A DNA stretch of 57,048 nt from Bacillota bacterium (GTDB lineage Bacteria; Bacillota; Clostridia; Lutisporales; Lutisporaceae), in NCBI GenBank assembly GCA_022706825.1, contig JAKJBU010000003.1, forward strand, positions 1-57,048, read 5' to 3'. Each line of letters opens with the position of its first letter. Positions within the stretch are counted from its first letter, which is position 1. Positions 24,953 through 33,556 of the stretch are shown piece after piece. The notes under the pieces are model-generated. The model was given only the letters and a program-made list of their open reading frames with translations. It had not been told where the DNA came from and did not search any database. Made by a program: the position numbers and the translations under genes.

Positions 24953-24983
24953 ACTATACACCTTTACGTAACGTCAATGTCAA
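24953..24983 (-). promoter_or_regulatory. MerR-type promoter with 19-bp spacer
   Basis: On the minus strand TTGACA (24978-24983) and TATAGT (24953-24958) are separated by 19 bases instead of 17. The spacer holds the imperfect dyad ACGTTACGTAAAGGT. This geometry is the hallmark of promoters that MerR-family proteins activate by distorting the DNA, so autoactivation of the TipAS regulator is likely. Confidence 0.75.
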
Positions 24984-24999
24984 CAGAAGTTTTAAATTT

Positions 25000-26949
25000 T
25001 TAATTTATTACCTTGTTAATAAAAACCCGCACTATTTCAGGATCAAACTGTGTACCTGCATTTTTTTCAAGCTCATCCACTGCAGCGCTTTCAGGCAAGG
25101 GATCCCGATATGCCCTCTTGCTTGTCATTGCGTCGTAGGCATCTGCCACTGCTGTAATTCTTGCCTGCAGCGGTATGTCCGTTCCTTTTATTCCCTTCGG
25201 ATAACCTTTTCCATCCCATCGCTCATGATGTGCGAGTATGAATTCCGCCAATTCCGCCATATCATTAACTGAGCTTAGTATCCGATATCCTATCTCCGGA
25301 TGGCGCCTAATCTCATTCCATTCTTCTTTTGTAAGCTGATCCGATTTATTCAGTATACTATTATCAATTGCAATTTTCCCGATGTCATGAAGCAAGCCCA
25401 ATGTCCTAAGCTCCTTCAAGGCAGCCTCGTCCATTCCCATAGCGGCACCGGTGGCCTCGCACAAGGAGCTTACCCGCTTTGAATGCTGTTCTTCTTCACT
25501 GTTATTGTCATAAAAGGAATTAATTATTGCCTTTATCCTCTTCTCTCTGATATCGGGACTTTCAAACAATTTATTCCTGTACATATAATCTTCTGCATTT
25601 TTCAATATATCATTCATATGCTGATCGGCACTGTTCTTTGTAGCCCATCCGAAGGATATTGAAAGCTCTATGGATTTCAGCCGTATGTTTGAAATGGAAG
25701 CTCTTATTCTATTGACTATCTTATTTGCTTCCTCTGAATCAGTCCTTGGCAATAGAATAACCAGCTCATCTCCTCCCAGCCTTGCCAATATCTCGTCTTC
25801 CCGCAGTTCCTTCCTGATTATTTCAGCTGCTTTAACCAATAGCTTATCACCTTCAGCATGGCCGAAGGCATCATTAAACAGCTTCAATCCGTTAACATCC
25901 GCCATAATAATGGAAATCGGCAGATTTCTTTCGGTATCCAGGCGTTTCAATTCCTCCTCGAAGAATCTTCTGTTATAAAGGCCGGTCAGCTGATCATGAT
26001 AGTTCATATACATTAATTCTCTTTCTGCTTTTTTCCTTCTGGATATATCTGTATATATACCATAGCCGCCAATGATTTTATCATTCAGAACAATTGCGAC
26101 ACCTTTTACACTTACCTCCCTGAGCTTCCCATCTGAACCTAAGCGTACAGATTCCTCCATAGCGGCTATATTCCCGTTGAGCACATTTTTTGTCAATACT
26201 TTTGCCTCATCGAACTTTTCTTTCGGAGCTACTACGCTGTCTACCTCCCTGCCATATATTTCATCAAGGGTATATCCGAATAATTCCGTAAATTTCTCAT
26301 TTATGTCAATTATGTTATGATTCTGGTCAAACCGGATAATGGCATCGGAAGAATTTCTGAACAATGCCTCATAGCTGAGCTTCTGCTTCTGCATGGCCTC
26401 ATCCGCCAGCTTCTTTTGGGTAATATCTGAAAACATAACTGCAAGCTGTTTTTTTTCTGCTTCATACATGTTTACAGATAAATACTTTCCCCATTCCTTG
26501 ACATATATTTCATCCTTATATGGTTCTCCTGTAAATGTGATTTTGTTCAATTTTTTTGCCAATTCCGCAGCCGAATCAGGCAAAATATCAAAAATCGATT
26601 TATTAATTGACGTTTGCCTTTCAATTCCGCTAATAACTTCAGCTACTTCATTTGAATCAATAAGATAATAATCTATCGGCTTCCCGCTCTGGTCGTATAT
26701 TATCTCAAATAATACAAATCCCTCCTGCATAAGTTGAATTATTGTCCGATAACTAATTACGCCTTCTTTTTTACTGTTCACAGTCCCTCTCCGATTTCTG
26801 GCTGCGCAATAATGTATAGTAGCAAGAGCAGCCGTTATCAGAAGTATAATAAAAAAATAAAACACTGCTTTTTGATTGTCAGCAGCCTGTATCATAACTG
26901 CATTATTCTTTGCGATATATAATTTAAAAGCACCTGCTGCTTCCTGCAT
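25000..26949 (-). CDS. PAS-GGDEF-HD-GYP cyclic di-GMP signalling protein
   Basis: 649 aa from the ATG at 26949, with AGGAG 8 bases upstream; the frame extends to 26988 without a better site. One membrane helix is at about 27-50. Two PAS-like regions follow (about 70-185 and 190-310; the second holds DAIIRFDQNHNIIDIN and DISRRKKAE). A GGDEF domain (about 315-470) has DQLTGLYNRRFFEEEL and active-site loop LGGDEL. An HD-GYP phosphodiesterase (about 480-648) has LLHDIGKIAID and HHERWDGKGYPKG. Both making and breaking of cyclic di-GMP are possible; GGDEL rather than GGDEF may still be active. It is a single gene with opposite-strand neighbours upstream. Confidence 0.93.
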   Translation of the reverse strand: MQEAAGAFKLYIAKNNAVMIQAADNQKAVFYFFIILLITAALATIHYCAARNRRGTVNSKKEGVISYRTIIQLMQEGFVLFEIIYDQSGKPIDYYLIDSNEVAEVISGIERQTSINKSIFDILPDSAAELAKKLNKITFTGEPYKDEIYVKEWGKYLSVNMYEAEKKQLAVMFSDITQKKLADEAMQKQKLSYEALFRNSSDAIIRFDQNHNIIDINEKFTELFGYTLDEIYGREVDSVVAPKEKFDEAKVLTKNVLNGNIAAMEESVRLGSDGKLREVSVKGVAIVLNDKIIGGYGIYTDISRRKKAERELMYMNYHDQLTGLYNRRFFEEELKRLDTERNLPISIIMADVNGLKLFNDAFGHAEGDKLLVKAAEIIRKELREDEILARLGGDELVILLPRTDSEEANKIVNRIRASISNIRLKSIELSISFGWATKNSADQHMNDILKNAEDYMYRNKLFESPDIREKRIKAIINSFYDNNSEEEQHSKRVSSLCEATGAAMGMDEAALKELRTLGLLHDIGKIAIDNSILNKSDQLTKEEWNEIRRHPEIGYRILSSVNDMAELAEFILAHHERWDGKGYPKGIKGTDIPLQARITAVADAYDAMTSKRAYRDPLPESAAVDELEKNAGTQFDPEIVRVFINKVIN

Positions 26950-27237
26950 ATAATCCACTCCTGTAAAATCTTGTAATAATCCAATCAATATATAGTTCTC
27001 TGGTCCTATTTATTGAATATATGTAGACCCATGGTCCTATATCCACTATCTTATTCGACGTGTAATCAAATTTTCCTCTTTTTTGACAAAGAATCTTAAT
27101 GTTAAATATATTGTTGGCAGTTCCTTTCAAAATTAATATTTATGCCGGTGTGTATCCGGCTTGCAGTGATACATTAAATTCTATCATTCAGGCAATAATG
27201 TAATTTAAAGTATATATAAATGCAAGGAGGATTTCCG

Positions 27238-27807
27238 ATGAAAGGAAAAGTCATAGTATTAGTATTTGCGGTTATTATTGCATTATTGGCAGGCTGTGCT
27301 CCGGAGCCTGCAGCCCCTGAGACCCCACCACAGACAACACCGCCGGAGGCAACGCCGCCGGAGGCAACTCCGGATGCAGTTACAACCGCCTCAATCGTAG
27401 CTGATGCCGATGCCTTCAAAAAGGCTATAAGCAGTAATGGCACCTGGATAATATGCACTACAAAGGATTTGTCAATTAACGAGGATCTTATATTGGAAGG
27501 CGAATTCCATGACAAGAACGATCCGGCTAAGGATCTCAAGCGTAAAATAGCTCTTTACGCGCAGGATGCAGACAAAAACGTAACAGCAAGATACACACTA
27601 ACAGCACCAAAGCTTACTGTCAAAAGCCCAAATGCCAGAATCCAGGGGGGAACCTTTAAGGGTGATGTTTATGTTTCTGCAAAGAACTTTGAGCTGGTTG
27701 ATGGAACCATCGACGGGAATGTATATTTTACAACAGATGATGCCAAATCCACTTTCAAAATTGATGATAAAAGCAAAGTCACCGGAAAACAGGAATTGAA
27801 GAAGTAA
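27238..27807 (+). CDS. Small lipoprotein, beta-helix-like
   Basis: 189 aa from the ATG at 27238, with AAGGAGG 7 bases upstream. Lipoprotein signal with LLAGC at about 15-19. A Pro/Thr/Glu linker follows with repeated PPEAT units (about 22-48). The C-terminal 90 residues show regular short strands (NARIQGGTFKGDVYVSA, LVDGTIDGNVYF) like a small right-handed beta helix of the bactofilin or polymer-forming kind. No enzyme motif is visible. It has its own terminator and is monocistronic. Similar lipoproteins are common in Clostridia without known role. Confidence 0.82.
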   Translation: MKGKVIVLVFAVIIALLAGCAPEPAAPETPPQTTPPEATPPEATPDAVTTASIVADADAFKKAISSNGTWIICTTKDLSINEDLILEGEFHDKNDPAKDLKRKIALYAQDADKNVTARYTLTAPKLTVKSPNARIQGGTFKGDVYVSAKNFELVDGTIDGNVYFTTDDAKSTFKIDDKSKVTGKQELKK

Positions 27808-27832
27808 TATATTTCAAAATGGTTCGCTCAGG

Positions 27833-27893
27833 CTCCAGTATATTGATGCATCTTATCATTTTTAGATAAGTTGTATAAAATACTGGAGTTTTT
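27833..27893 (+). terminator. Terminator of the small lipoprotein gene
   Basis: CTCCAGTAT (27833-27841) pairs with ATACTGGAG (27880-27888), followed by TTTTTG. An inner stem CTTATC/GATAAG stabilises it. Confidence 0.75.
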
Positions 27894-28013
27894 GTATGGT
27901 TTTACACCCGGTATCCTGCACCAAAGCAAATCAGCATTAGTTATTCAGCCTTTAAAAAAGACTATTTATTATGTATAATTATGTTATAATGTTAACAAAG
28001 GGAGGGTTGTAAA

Positions 28014-28469
28014 ATGACTCTTGAAGAATACAAAAAAATAATATCGGATGCAATAAAAAACGAAGAGGAAGCTTATTCCTTCTATCGGGATGTTGCCAAG
28101 AAAACCAGGGACAAGAACATTTCTGATATATTTGAGAACCTGGCAAAAGACGAATTATCGCATAAAGTCATACTTCAAGATTATTTTAAAGATACCGGAA
28201 AGAAGTTAGAGTTCGACTCGACTGCAGACTACAAGGTTGCGGAATCAGTAGACAAGCCTAAGCTTTCCATTGATATGAAGCCTGCTGATGCTATTGCCCT
28301 GGCAATGAAAAGGGAAGAAGAAGCAATGGATATGTATAAAGGATTTGCAGCTATAAGTACCGATAAAGAACAAAAGGAAACATTCCTTGGACTTGCAGCA
28401 ATGGAACAAGGACATAAGACTAAATTGGAAGATTTATATGTTGGCGCTGCTTTTCCGGAGGTTTGGTAA
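28014..28469 (+). CDS. Ferritin-like diiron protein (rubrerythrin family, no rubredoxin domain)
   Basis: 151 aa, ATG after GGGAGGG. A four-helix bundle with the two Glu/ExxH pairs of diiron ferritin-like proteins: NEEEAYSFY with DELSHK, and REEEAMDMY with MEQGHK. It lacks the C-terminal rubredoxin of classical rubrerythrin. Likely a cytoplasmic peroxide- or iron-handling protein, which suits the flavodiiron protein encoded elsewhere in the window. TATAAT at 27985-27990 is a probable -10 box. Terminator follows directly. Confidence 0.88.
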   Translation: MTLEEYKKIISDAIKNEEEAYSFYRDVAKKTRDKNISDIFENLAKDELSHKVILQDYFKDTGKKLEFDSTADYKVAESVDKPKLSIDMKPADAIALAMKREEEAMDMYKGFAAISTDKEQKETFLGLAAMEQGHKTKLEDLYVGAAFPEVW

Positions 28470-28473
28470 AGCA

Positions 28474-28499
28474 TTGGGGCAAGGGATACCTTGCCCCAA
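28474..28499 (+). terminator. Hairpin after the ferritin-like gene
   Basis: TTGGGGCAAGG pairs with CCTTGCCCCAA around GATA, an 11-bp perfect stem. The following AATTATTT is a weak U tract. Confidence 0.65.
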
Positions 28500-28611
28500 A
28501 ATTATTTGCAAAATTCAGAATAAGAAGGTAAAATATTATAAAAGGAATATCTCATTGATAGTCCTTCTTTTGCTTTTTTTAAAATATGAAAAGGAGATTA
28601 AAAAGTATCAA

Positions 28612-30282
28612 ATGATTGATCTTATTAAGAACCTGATAAACAGTTTAATTTATGTAATTATAGTGGCTTTTATTGTTTCAAACCTTTCCATTTTCAAGAA
28701 AATAATACAAAAGGATGCATTTAAAAAATCAGACCTTCTGATATTATCTGTAATTTTTGCCGTATTTGGTATTATAAGTACATATACAGGAACAGACGTA
28801 TTAGGTGCGATAGCTAATACGCGAATTATCGGCGTAATGACCGGAGGCATACTTTGCGGCCCCTTTGTGGGTATTGTATCGGGTATTATTGCCGGCTTGC
28901 ACAGATTTTTATATGATATCGGCGGAATAACCTCCGTTCCCTGTGCAATATCAACAGTCCTTGCCGGTTTCCTTTCTGCCTTGATCTATAAGAAAGGATT
29001 CCGATATCAGAAATGGCTATATGGGCTTGCCGGGGGCATCATTATCGAAAGTATTGAAATGCTATTGATTCTGCTCATGTCAAAGCCATTTTCCAGTGCA
29101 CTTGACATTGTAAAAAGCATTTATGTTCCAATGAGCTTTACAAATGCTTTAGGCATATGCATCCTTATACTTCTGATACAAAACAGCTTTAAGGAAAAGG
29201 AGCAAATGGCTGCTATGCAAGCTCAATTAGCTCTCGAAATAGCGAATAAAACCCTTCCGTACTTCAGGGAAATCAATGGTGATTCTTTAAAAAAAGTATG
29301 TACAATAATAAGGGAATCTACAGGCGCTGCTGCGGTTTCAATTACTGACAAAACTACAATCCTGGCACATGTAGGATTAGGTTCGGATCATCATATCAGC
29401 GGTGATCCTATACAGACCTTTGCTACAAAGCAAGTGATAAATACAGGTCAGATGCGCATAATGAATTCACCGGAAGAAATTGAGTGCTCATCGGAAGACT
29501 GTCAGTTGAAATCCGGGATTATAGTACCTCTGAAAGAAAAGGATGAAATTATCGGCACACTTAAATTATACTTTGCAAAAAGAAACGGAATATCCTTTAC
29601 CCATGAAAAACTGGCTATAGGATTATCGCAATTAATATCAACACAAATGGAAATAAGTAAAGTCGGTAAGCTGGAGGAGCTGGCTGCCAAAGCTGAAATT
29701 AAAGCCTTGCAGGCTCAAATAAACCCACATTTTCTCTTTAACGCATTGAACACAATAATAGCTCTCTTAAGAATTAATCCGAACAGTGCCAGGGAATTAA
29801 TCGTCAACCTTTCAACCTATTTAAGATATAACATAGAAGAAACAAGTATTTTTGTAGATATCAGCAAAGAGCTTCAACAGGTCAAATCATATGTGGAAGT
29901 AGAAAAAGCACGGTTTGGAGATAAGCTTAATGTTATATATGATATTGATGAAAGCATTCATGTGAAAATCCCTTCACTTGTCATACAGCCAATTGTTGAA
30001 AATTCCATAAAACATGGAATTCTGAAGGGCTCCGGCACCGGAAATATTGTAATTTCCGTAAAAAAGCATAACCCGGATGAAATCAAGATATCAGTAGAGG
30101 ATGACGGTATAGGTATACCTCAGGCCGTCATAGAAAATTTACATGCCGGAAAGGTTAAAGGAAATAAAATTGGTATATCAAACGTTGACAACAGGCTCCG
30201 TCATATATACGGCACCGGGCTTAATATTGAGCGTCTTGATGTCGGCACAAGGGTTAGTTTTATGCTTAATATGAGTGCTTGA
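28612..30282 (+). CDS. LytS-type sensor histidine kinase (5TM-LYT, GAF, HisK, HATPase)
   Basis: 556 aa from the ATG at 28612, which starts the typical LytS N-terminus; the frame continues upstream through the preceding hairpin but that part is not protein-like. AAGGAG lies 15 bases upstream, an unusually long spacing. Five or six membrane helices span about 1-200 (5TM-5TMR_LYT; GVMTGGILCGPFVGIVSGII). A GAF domain covers about 220-345. The kinase core has QAQINPHFLFNALNTIIALL with the phospho-His, and the ATPase has PIVENSIKHGI and DDGIGIP. LytS/BtsS/YpdA-type kinases sense pyruvate or related acids. It is coupled to a LytTR regulator and followed by cstA. Confidence 0.92.
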   Translation: MIDLIKNLINSLIYVIIVAFIVSNLSIFKKIIQKDAFKKSDLLILSVIFAVFGIISTYTGTDVLGAIANTRIIGVMTGGILCGPFVGIVSGIIAGLHRFLYDIGGITSVPCAISTVLAGFLSALIYKKGFRYQKWLYGLAGGIIIESIEMLLILLMSKPFSSALDIVKSIYVPMSFTNALGICILILLIQNSFKEKEQMAAMQAQLALEIANKTLPYFREINGDSLKKVCTIIRESTGAAAVSITDKTTILAHVGLGSDHHISGDPIQTFATKQVINTGQMRIMNSPEEIECSSEDCQLKSGIIVPLKEKDEIIGTLKLYFAKRNGISFTHEKLAIGLSQLISTQMEISKVGKLEELAAKAEIKALQAQINPHFLFNALNTIIALLRINPNSARELIVNLSTYLRYNIEETSIFVDISKELQQVKSYVEVEKARFGDKLNVIYDIDESIHVKIPSLVIQPIVENSIKHGILKGSGTGNIVISVKKHNPDEIKISVEDDGIGIPQAVIENLHAGKVKGNKIGISNVDNRLRHIYGTGLNIERLDVGTRVSFMLNMSA

Positions 30283-30320
30283 TTGCCTATAAGTATTATG
30301 TTCAGGCGGGGGTGAGGTTT

Positions 30321-31022
30321 TTGAATTGTATTATTATAGACGATGAATATCCATCCATACAGGAATTAAGTTATTTTATTACGAATTTCAGTTCAATTAC
30401 TATATCGGAAACCTTTGATGACAGTATCAAAGCCCTTGAATATGTCCAAAGAAACAATGTCAATGTTATTTTCCTTGATATTAATATGCCTAAGCTGGAT
30501 GGATTAACTTTAAGCAAAGTGATAAACACCTTACCGTTTAAACCTATTCTCGTATTTATCACCGCTTACAGTGAACATGCCCTCGAAGCTTTTGAGGTTT
30601 CCGCCTTTGATTATATTTTGAAGCCTTACTCCCAAGCCAGAATAGCAGCCACGCTTCAAAGACTTGAGGACAGTATCGCTGTTAAGTTTTATAGGGATAG
30701 AATTACGCTTTGGGAAAATGGAAAGCTCTTTGTGCTGGAAGCTAATGATATATACTATTGCGAAGCACATAAGCATGAGGTTAATGTATACACAAAGGAC
30801 AAGCGCTTTGTAGTTGCCTCAAGCATTTCCGATTTTCATAAAAAGCTAAGACAAGAATGTTTTTTCCGCTGTCACCGTTCTTATATCGTTAATATAGATA
30901 AAATAACGGAAATAATCCCCTGGTTCAATAATACATATATGCTTAAGCTTAAGGGGTTGGATGCAGAGATTCCGGTCAGCAGGCAGAACATATTATTATT
31001 TAAAAAGCTAATGGGTATTTAA
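30321..31022 (+). CDS. LytTR-family response regulator
   Basis: 233 aa from a TTG at 30321, preceded by GGGGGTGAGG, so the protein opens LNCIIIDDEYPS at the receiver domain; longer in-frame starts at 30279 (TTG) and 30312 (GTG) lack a clear ribosome binding site. The receiver domain has the acidic pair DDE, phospho-Asp in VIFLDINMPKLDG and Lys in LKPYS. The C-terminal LytTR DNA-binding domain runs from about 135 (FVLEANDIYYCEAHKHEVNV, FFRCHRSYIVNIDKI). It should act with the LytS-type kinase just upstream, most likely on the cstA-type transporter gene downstream. Confidence 0.92.
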   Translation: MNCIIIDDEYPSIQELSYFITNFSSITISETFDDSIKALEYVQRNNVNVIFLDINMPKLDGLTLSKVINTLPFKPILVFITAYSEHALEAFEVSAFDYILKPYSQARIAATLQRLEDSIAVKFYRDRITLWENGKLFVLEANDIYYCEAHKHEVNVYTKDKRFVVASSISDFHKKLRQECFFRCHRSYIVNIDKITEIIPWFNNTYMLKLKGLDAEIPVSRQNILLFKKLMGI

Positions 31023-31023
31023 G

Positions 31024-31069
31024 ACTCCCTCACTGATTGTCAGAGGATTTCAGTTGAGGGAGTTTTTTT
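31024..31069 (+). terminator. Terminator after the LytTR regulator gene
   Basis: ACTCCCTCA (31024-31032) pairs with TGAGGGAGT (31055-31063), followed by seven T. It separates the two-component genes from the transporter side. Confidence 0.85.
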
Positions 31070-31224
31070 ATGCGCCTATGATTGCATTTAATGCATTATT
31101 CTTGTCATTTCAAGCAAAAATAAATTACGGTTTATTTATTCCCTATATAATGTAGTTGTAGGAAAGTATAGAGTTAAGGAATATTTCATATTATTTACAA
31201 GAAGCCTTTATTGGGAGGATTATA

Positions 31225-31731
31225 ATGAAATACGATGAGTATATAAAGCTGCTGACATCAAAGCTTGAAAAGAATTTTGCCATTGAAAGGGATATAGTGA
31301 TATTCGATAATAAGATAGATATACTTGCCAAGTTTTCAAATATAAGTGTAAGGACATTTATTACCCAGCATGATATAATTGACCAATATAATAATCATGA
31401 GCACATATATATCAAGAGATGTGATGATGTAAATGAGAAAGACATTATCTCTTTTGGGCAGTTCTTAAAAAGAATATCTGATGAATGTATAAAGCCGGAC
31501 AAAGACCATATGAGCACATATGTTACGGGAGTATTAATCGGTAATCATATAGACGAAAATGCAATAGAAATTGTGAAAAAGTACAATTGTAAAAAGGCAT
31601 TTTGCTTCTATCTGAAGGGTTGGTGCGATGTAAGGCTTATATATGTAGGACTGGATAATAGCGAGATTATTACCAACAAGGACGGGAAAAAAGTAAAAAA
31701 ACTATATGAATTTGCATCTTTGAATAAATAA
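31225..31731 (+). CDS. Uncharacterised protein, 168 aa
   Basis: ATG after TTGGGAGGATTATA, with a -10-like TATAAT at 31146-31151. No signal peptide or membrane helix. The protein is mixed alpha/beta and charged, with recognisable pieces such as NISVRTFITQHDIIDQYNNH and KAFCFYLKGWCDVRLIYVGL. I cannot assign a family. It stands between the LytS/LytTR pair and the CstA-type transporter gene, so it may be part of the same regulon, perhaps as a cytoplasmic accessory. Good start signal and codon pattern make it a real gene. Confidence 0.75.
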   Translation: MKYDEYIKLLTSKLEKNFAIERDIVIFDNKIDILAKFSNISVRTFITQHDIIDQYNNHEHIYIKRCDDVNEKDIISFGQFLKRISDECIKPDKDHMSTYVTGVLIGNHIDENAIEIVKKYNCKKAFCFYLKGWCDVRLIYVGLDNSEIITNKDGKKVKKLYEFASLNK

Positions 31732-31816
31732 AACCTTTTCAGAACTGTTTTTTTTGATTAAACAGAGCATTAAGGAAATGAATATTTCCTATGCAAATAA
31801 AAAAGGAGGTCGTGTT

Positions 31817-33454
31817 ATGAACTCATTGGTATTATTATTTATCGGTATTGCGGCATTTCTGATAGCCTATACCATTTACGGCAAATGGCTGGCTAATCAG
31901 TGGGGAATTGACCCAACTAAGAAGACACCTTCCTGTACATTGAGGGATGATATTGACTATTGTCCTGCTAATGCTAAAGTACTTCTTGGACATCATTTTT
32001 CATCCATAGCTGGAGCCGGCCCTATCACAGGCCCTATAGCTGCTGCAGTATTCGGGTGGCTGCCGGTGTACCTGTGGATCGTAGTAGGAAGTATATTTGT
32101 CGGCGGTGTCCATGACTGGGGTTCACTCTTTGCATCAGTAAGGCATGACGGAAAATCAATAGGTGAAATCATCAGAGCAAATATCGGTGAAAACGGCAAA
32201 AAGCTTTTCAACATTTTTGCATACCTTACATTAATACTGGTTGTTGCAGCCTTTACAGATATTTGTGCCGGAACCTTTGCTTTTGACCCGGCAAAGCCTG
32301 AGGCAATAACCGGCGCAAGGGCAGGTACTGCATCAATTTTGTTTATTTTTCTGGCAATGGGCTTCGGCTTCTTTGTTTACAGAAAAGGAGCCAGCCTATC
32401 AGTATCTACGGTAGCGGGGGTAGCATTACTGTTCTTCTGCATATGGATAGGTTATCAGTTCCCGGTACTAAAATTATCAAAACTCGCATGGGATGTAATA
32501 CTTATTATATACATTTTTGCGGCATCCACACTGCCGGTTTGGCTGCTGCTGCAGCCCAGAGACTACTTGTGCTCCTTCCTGCTCTATGCAATGCTCGCCG
32601 GAGCAGTAATCGGAGTACTTTTAGTAAGACCTGCCATGGTAATCCCGGCTTCAGTAGGCTTTACTGTTGGTGAGGGTGCGAAGGCCCAGTATCTTTTCCC
32701 GATGCTCTTTGTTACTGTTGCTTGCGGAGCTGTTTCCGGTTTCCATTCATTAGTTGCTTCCGGTACTAGCTCAAAGCAGGTAGACAATGAAAAAGATACA
32801 CAGCTGATAGGCTATGGAGGAATGCTTATTGAAGGCGTAGTTGCAATAATTGCACTTATCGCAGTAGGCTATGTTGCAGGAGCAAAAGGTACTCCGGCTC
32901 AGATCTTCGCTGCCGGTGTTGCAGACTTCATGAGCAGCTTCGGTATTTCCGTTCCTGTAGGTACTGTATTTGTGACACTTGCATTCTCTGCATTCGCTCT
33001 CACAAGTCTTGATACCGCAACAAGATTAGGCCGTTATATGTTCCAGGAAATGACTGCAAAAGCGGATGGAACAAAATCTGCTCTGAACAATATGTATACA
33101 GCAACTGCTGTAACTGTAGGCTTGTCTGCATTATTGCTGTCCTACGGTTATACGAAGATATGGCCGATATTCGGTTCTGCAAACCAGCTGCTTGCCGGAC
33201 TTGCACTCCTTGCAGTATCCGCTTGGCTGGCTAAGTCAGGGAAAAAGAATACTATGACTATAATCCCAATGGTATTTATGTTCTGCGTGACCCTTACTGC
33301 CCTTGTACTGGTAGCAAGAACCAACTTTGCGGGCGGCAATGTGATAATCGGTTCATTAGCCGCAATTCTTTTCGTACTTGCAATAGTATTAATCATAACT
33401 ACAATAAAGACGTTCTCCGGAGATAAGTCCAAGAACCAGAATGTAGATGCTTAA
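31817..33454 (+). CDS. cstA: CstA-family pyruvate/peptide transporter
   Basis: 545 aa from the ATG at 31817, with AAAAGGAGG upstream. An integral membrane protein with about 16 hydrophobic segments. CstA signatures are IYGKWLANQWGIDP, VLLGHHFSSIAGAGPITGPI near the N-terminus, FVGGVHDWGSLFASVRH, and SGFHSLVASGTSSKQ and TSLDTATRLGRY in the second half. E. coli members (CstA, BtsT) import peptides or pyruvate. BtsT is controlled by the LytS/LytTR pair BtsSR, and a LytS/LytTR pair lies just upstream here. A short hairpin-like GGAAAT/ATTTCC lies before the ribosome binding site. Confidence 0.94.
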   Translation: MNSLVLLFIGIAAFLIAYTIYGKWLANQWGIDPTKKTPSCTLRDDIDYCPANAKVLLGHHFSSIAGAGPITGPIAAAVFGWLPVYLWIVVGSIFVGGVHDWGSLFASVRHDGKSIGEIIRANIGENGKKLFNIFAYLTLILVVAAFTDICAGTFAFDPAKPEAITGARAGTASILFIFLAMGFGFFVYRKGASLSVSTVAGVALLFFCIWIGYQFPVLKLSKLAWDVILIIYIFAASTLPVWLLLQPRDYLCSFLLYAMLAGAVIGVLLVRPAMVIPASVGFTVGEGAKAQYLFPMLFVTVACGAVSGFHSLVASGTSSKQVDNEKDTQLIGYGGMLIEGVVAIIALIAVGYVAGAKGTPAQIFAAGVADFMSSFGISVPVGTVFVTLAFSAFALTSLDTATRLGRYMFQEMTAKADGTKSALNNMYTATAVTVGLSALLLSYGYTKIWPIFGSANQLLAGLALLAVSAWLAKSGKKNTMTIIPMVFMFCVTLTALVLVARTNFAGGNVIIGSLAAILFVLAIVLIITTIKTFSGDKSKNQNVDA

Positions 33455-33489
33455 AAAATTACTTTAAACCTTTCTCTTAATAATAAGAT

Positions 33490-33515
33490 AATTCAGGGGC
33501 AAAAGCCCCTGAATT
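33490..33515 (+). terminator. Hairpin after the cstA-type gene
   Basis: AATTCAGGGGC pairs with GCCCCTGAATT around AAAA. The U tract (ATTTAT) is weak, so some transcripts may continue into the next gene. Confidence 0.65.
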
Positions 33516-33556
33516 ATTTATATCAGCATATAATGATGATAAGAGGTAAACGAATT

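Noticed and set aside
28387..28611. Longer N-terminus of the LytS-type kinase
   Set aside because: The extension overlaps the ferritin-like gene and its terminator hairpin; the LytS family begins at the ATG at 28612.
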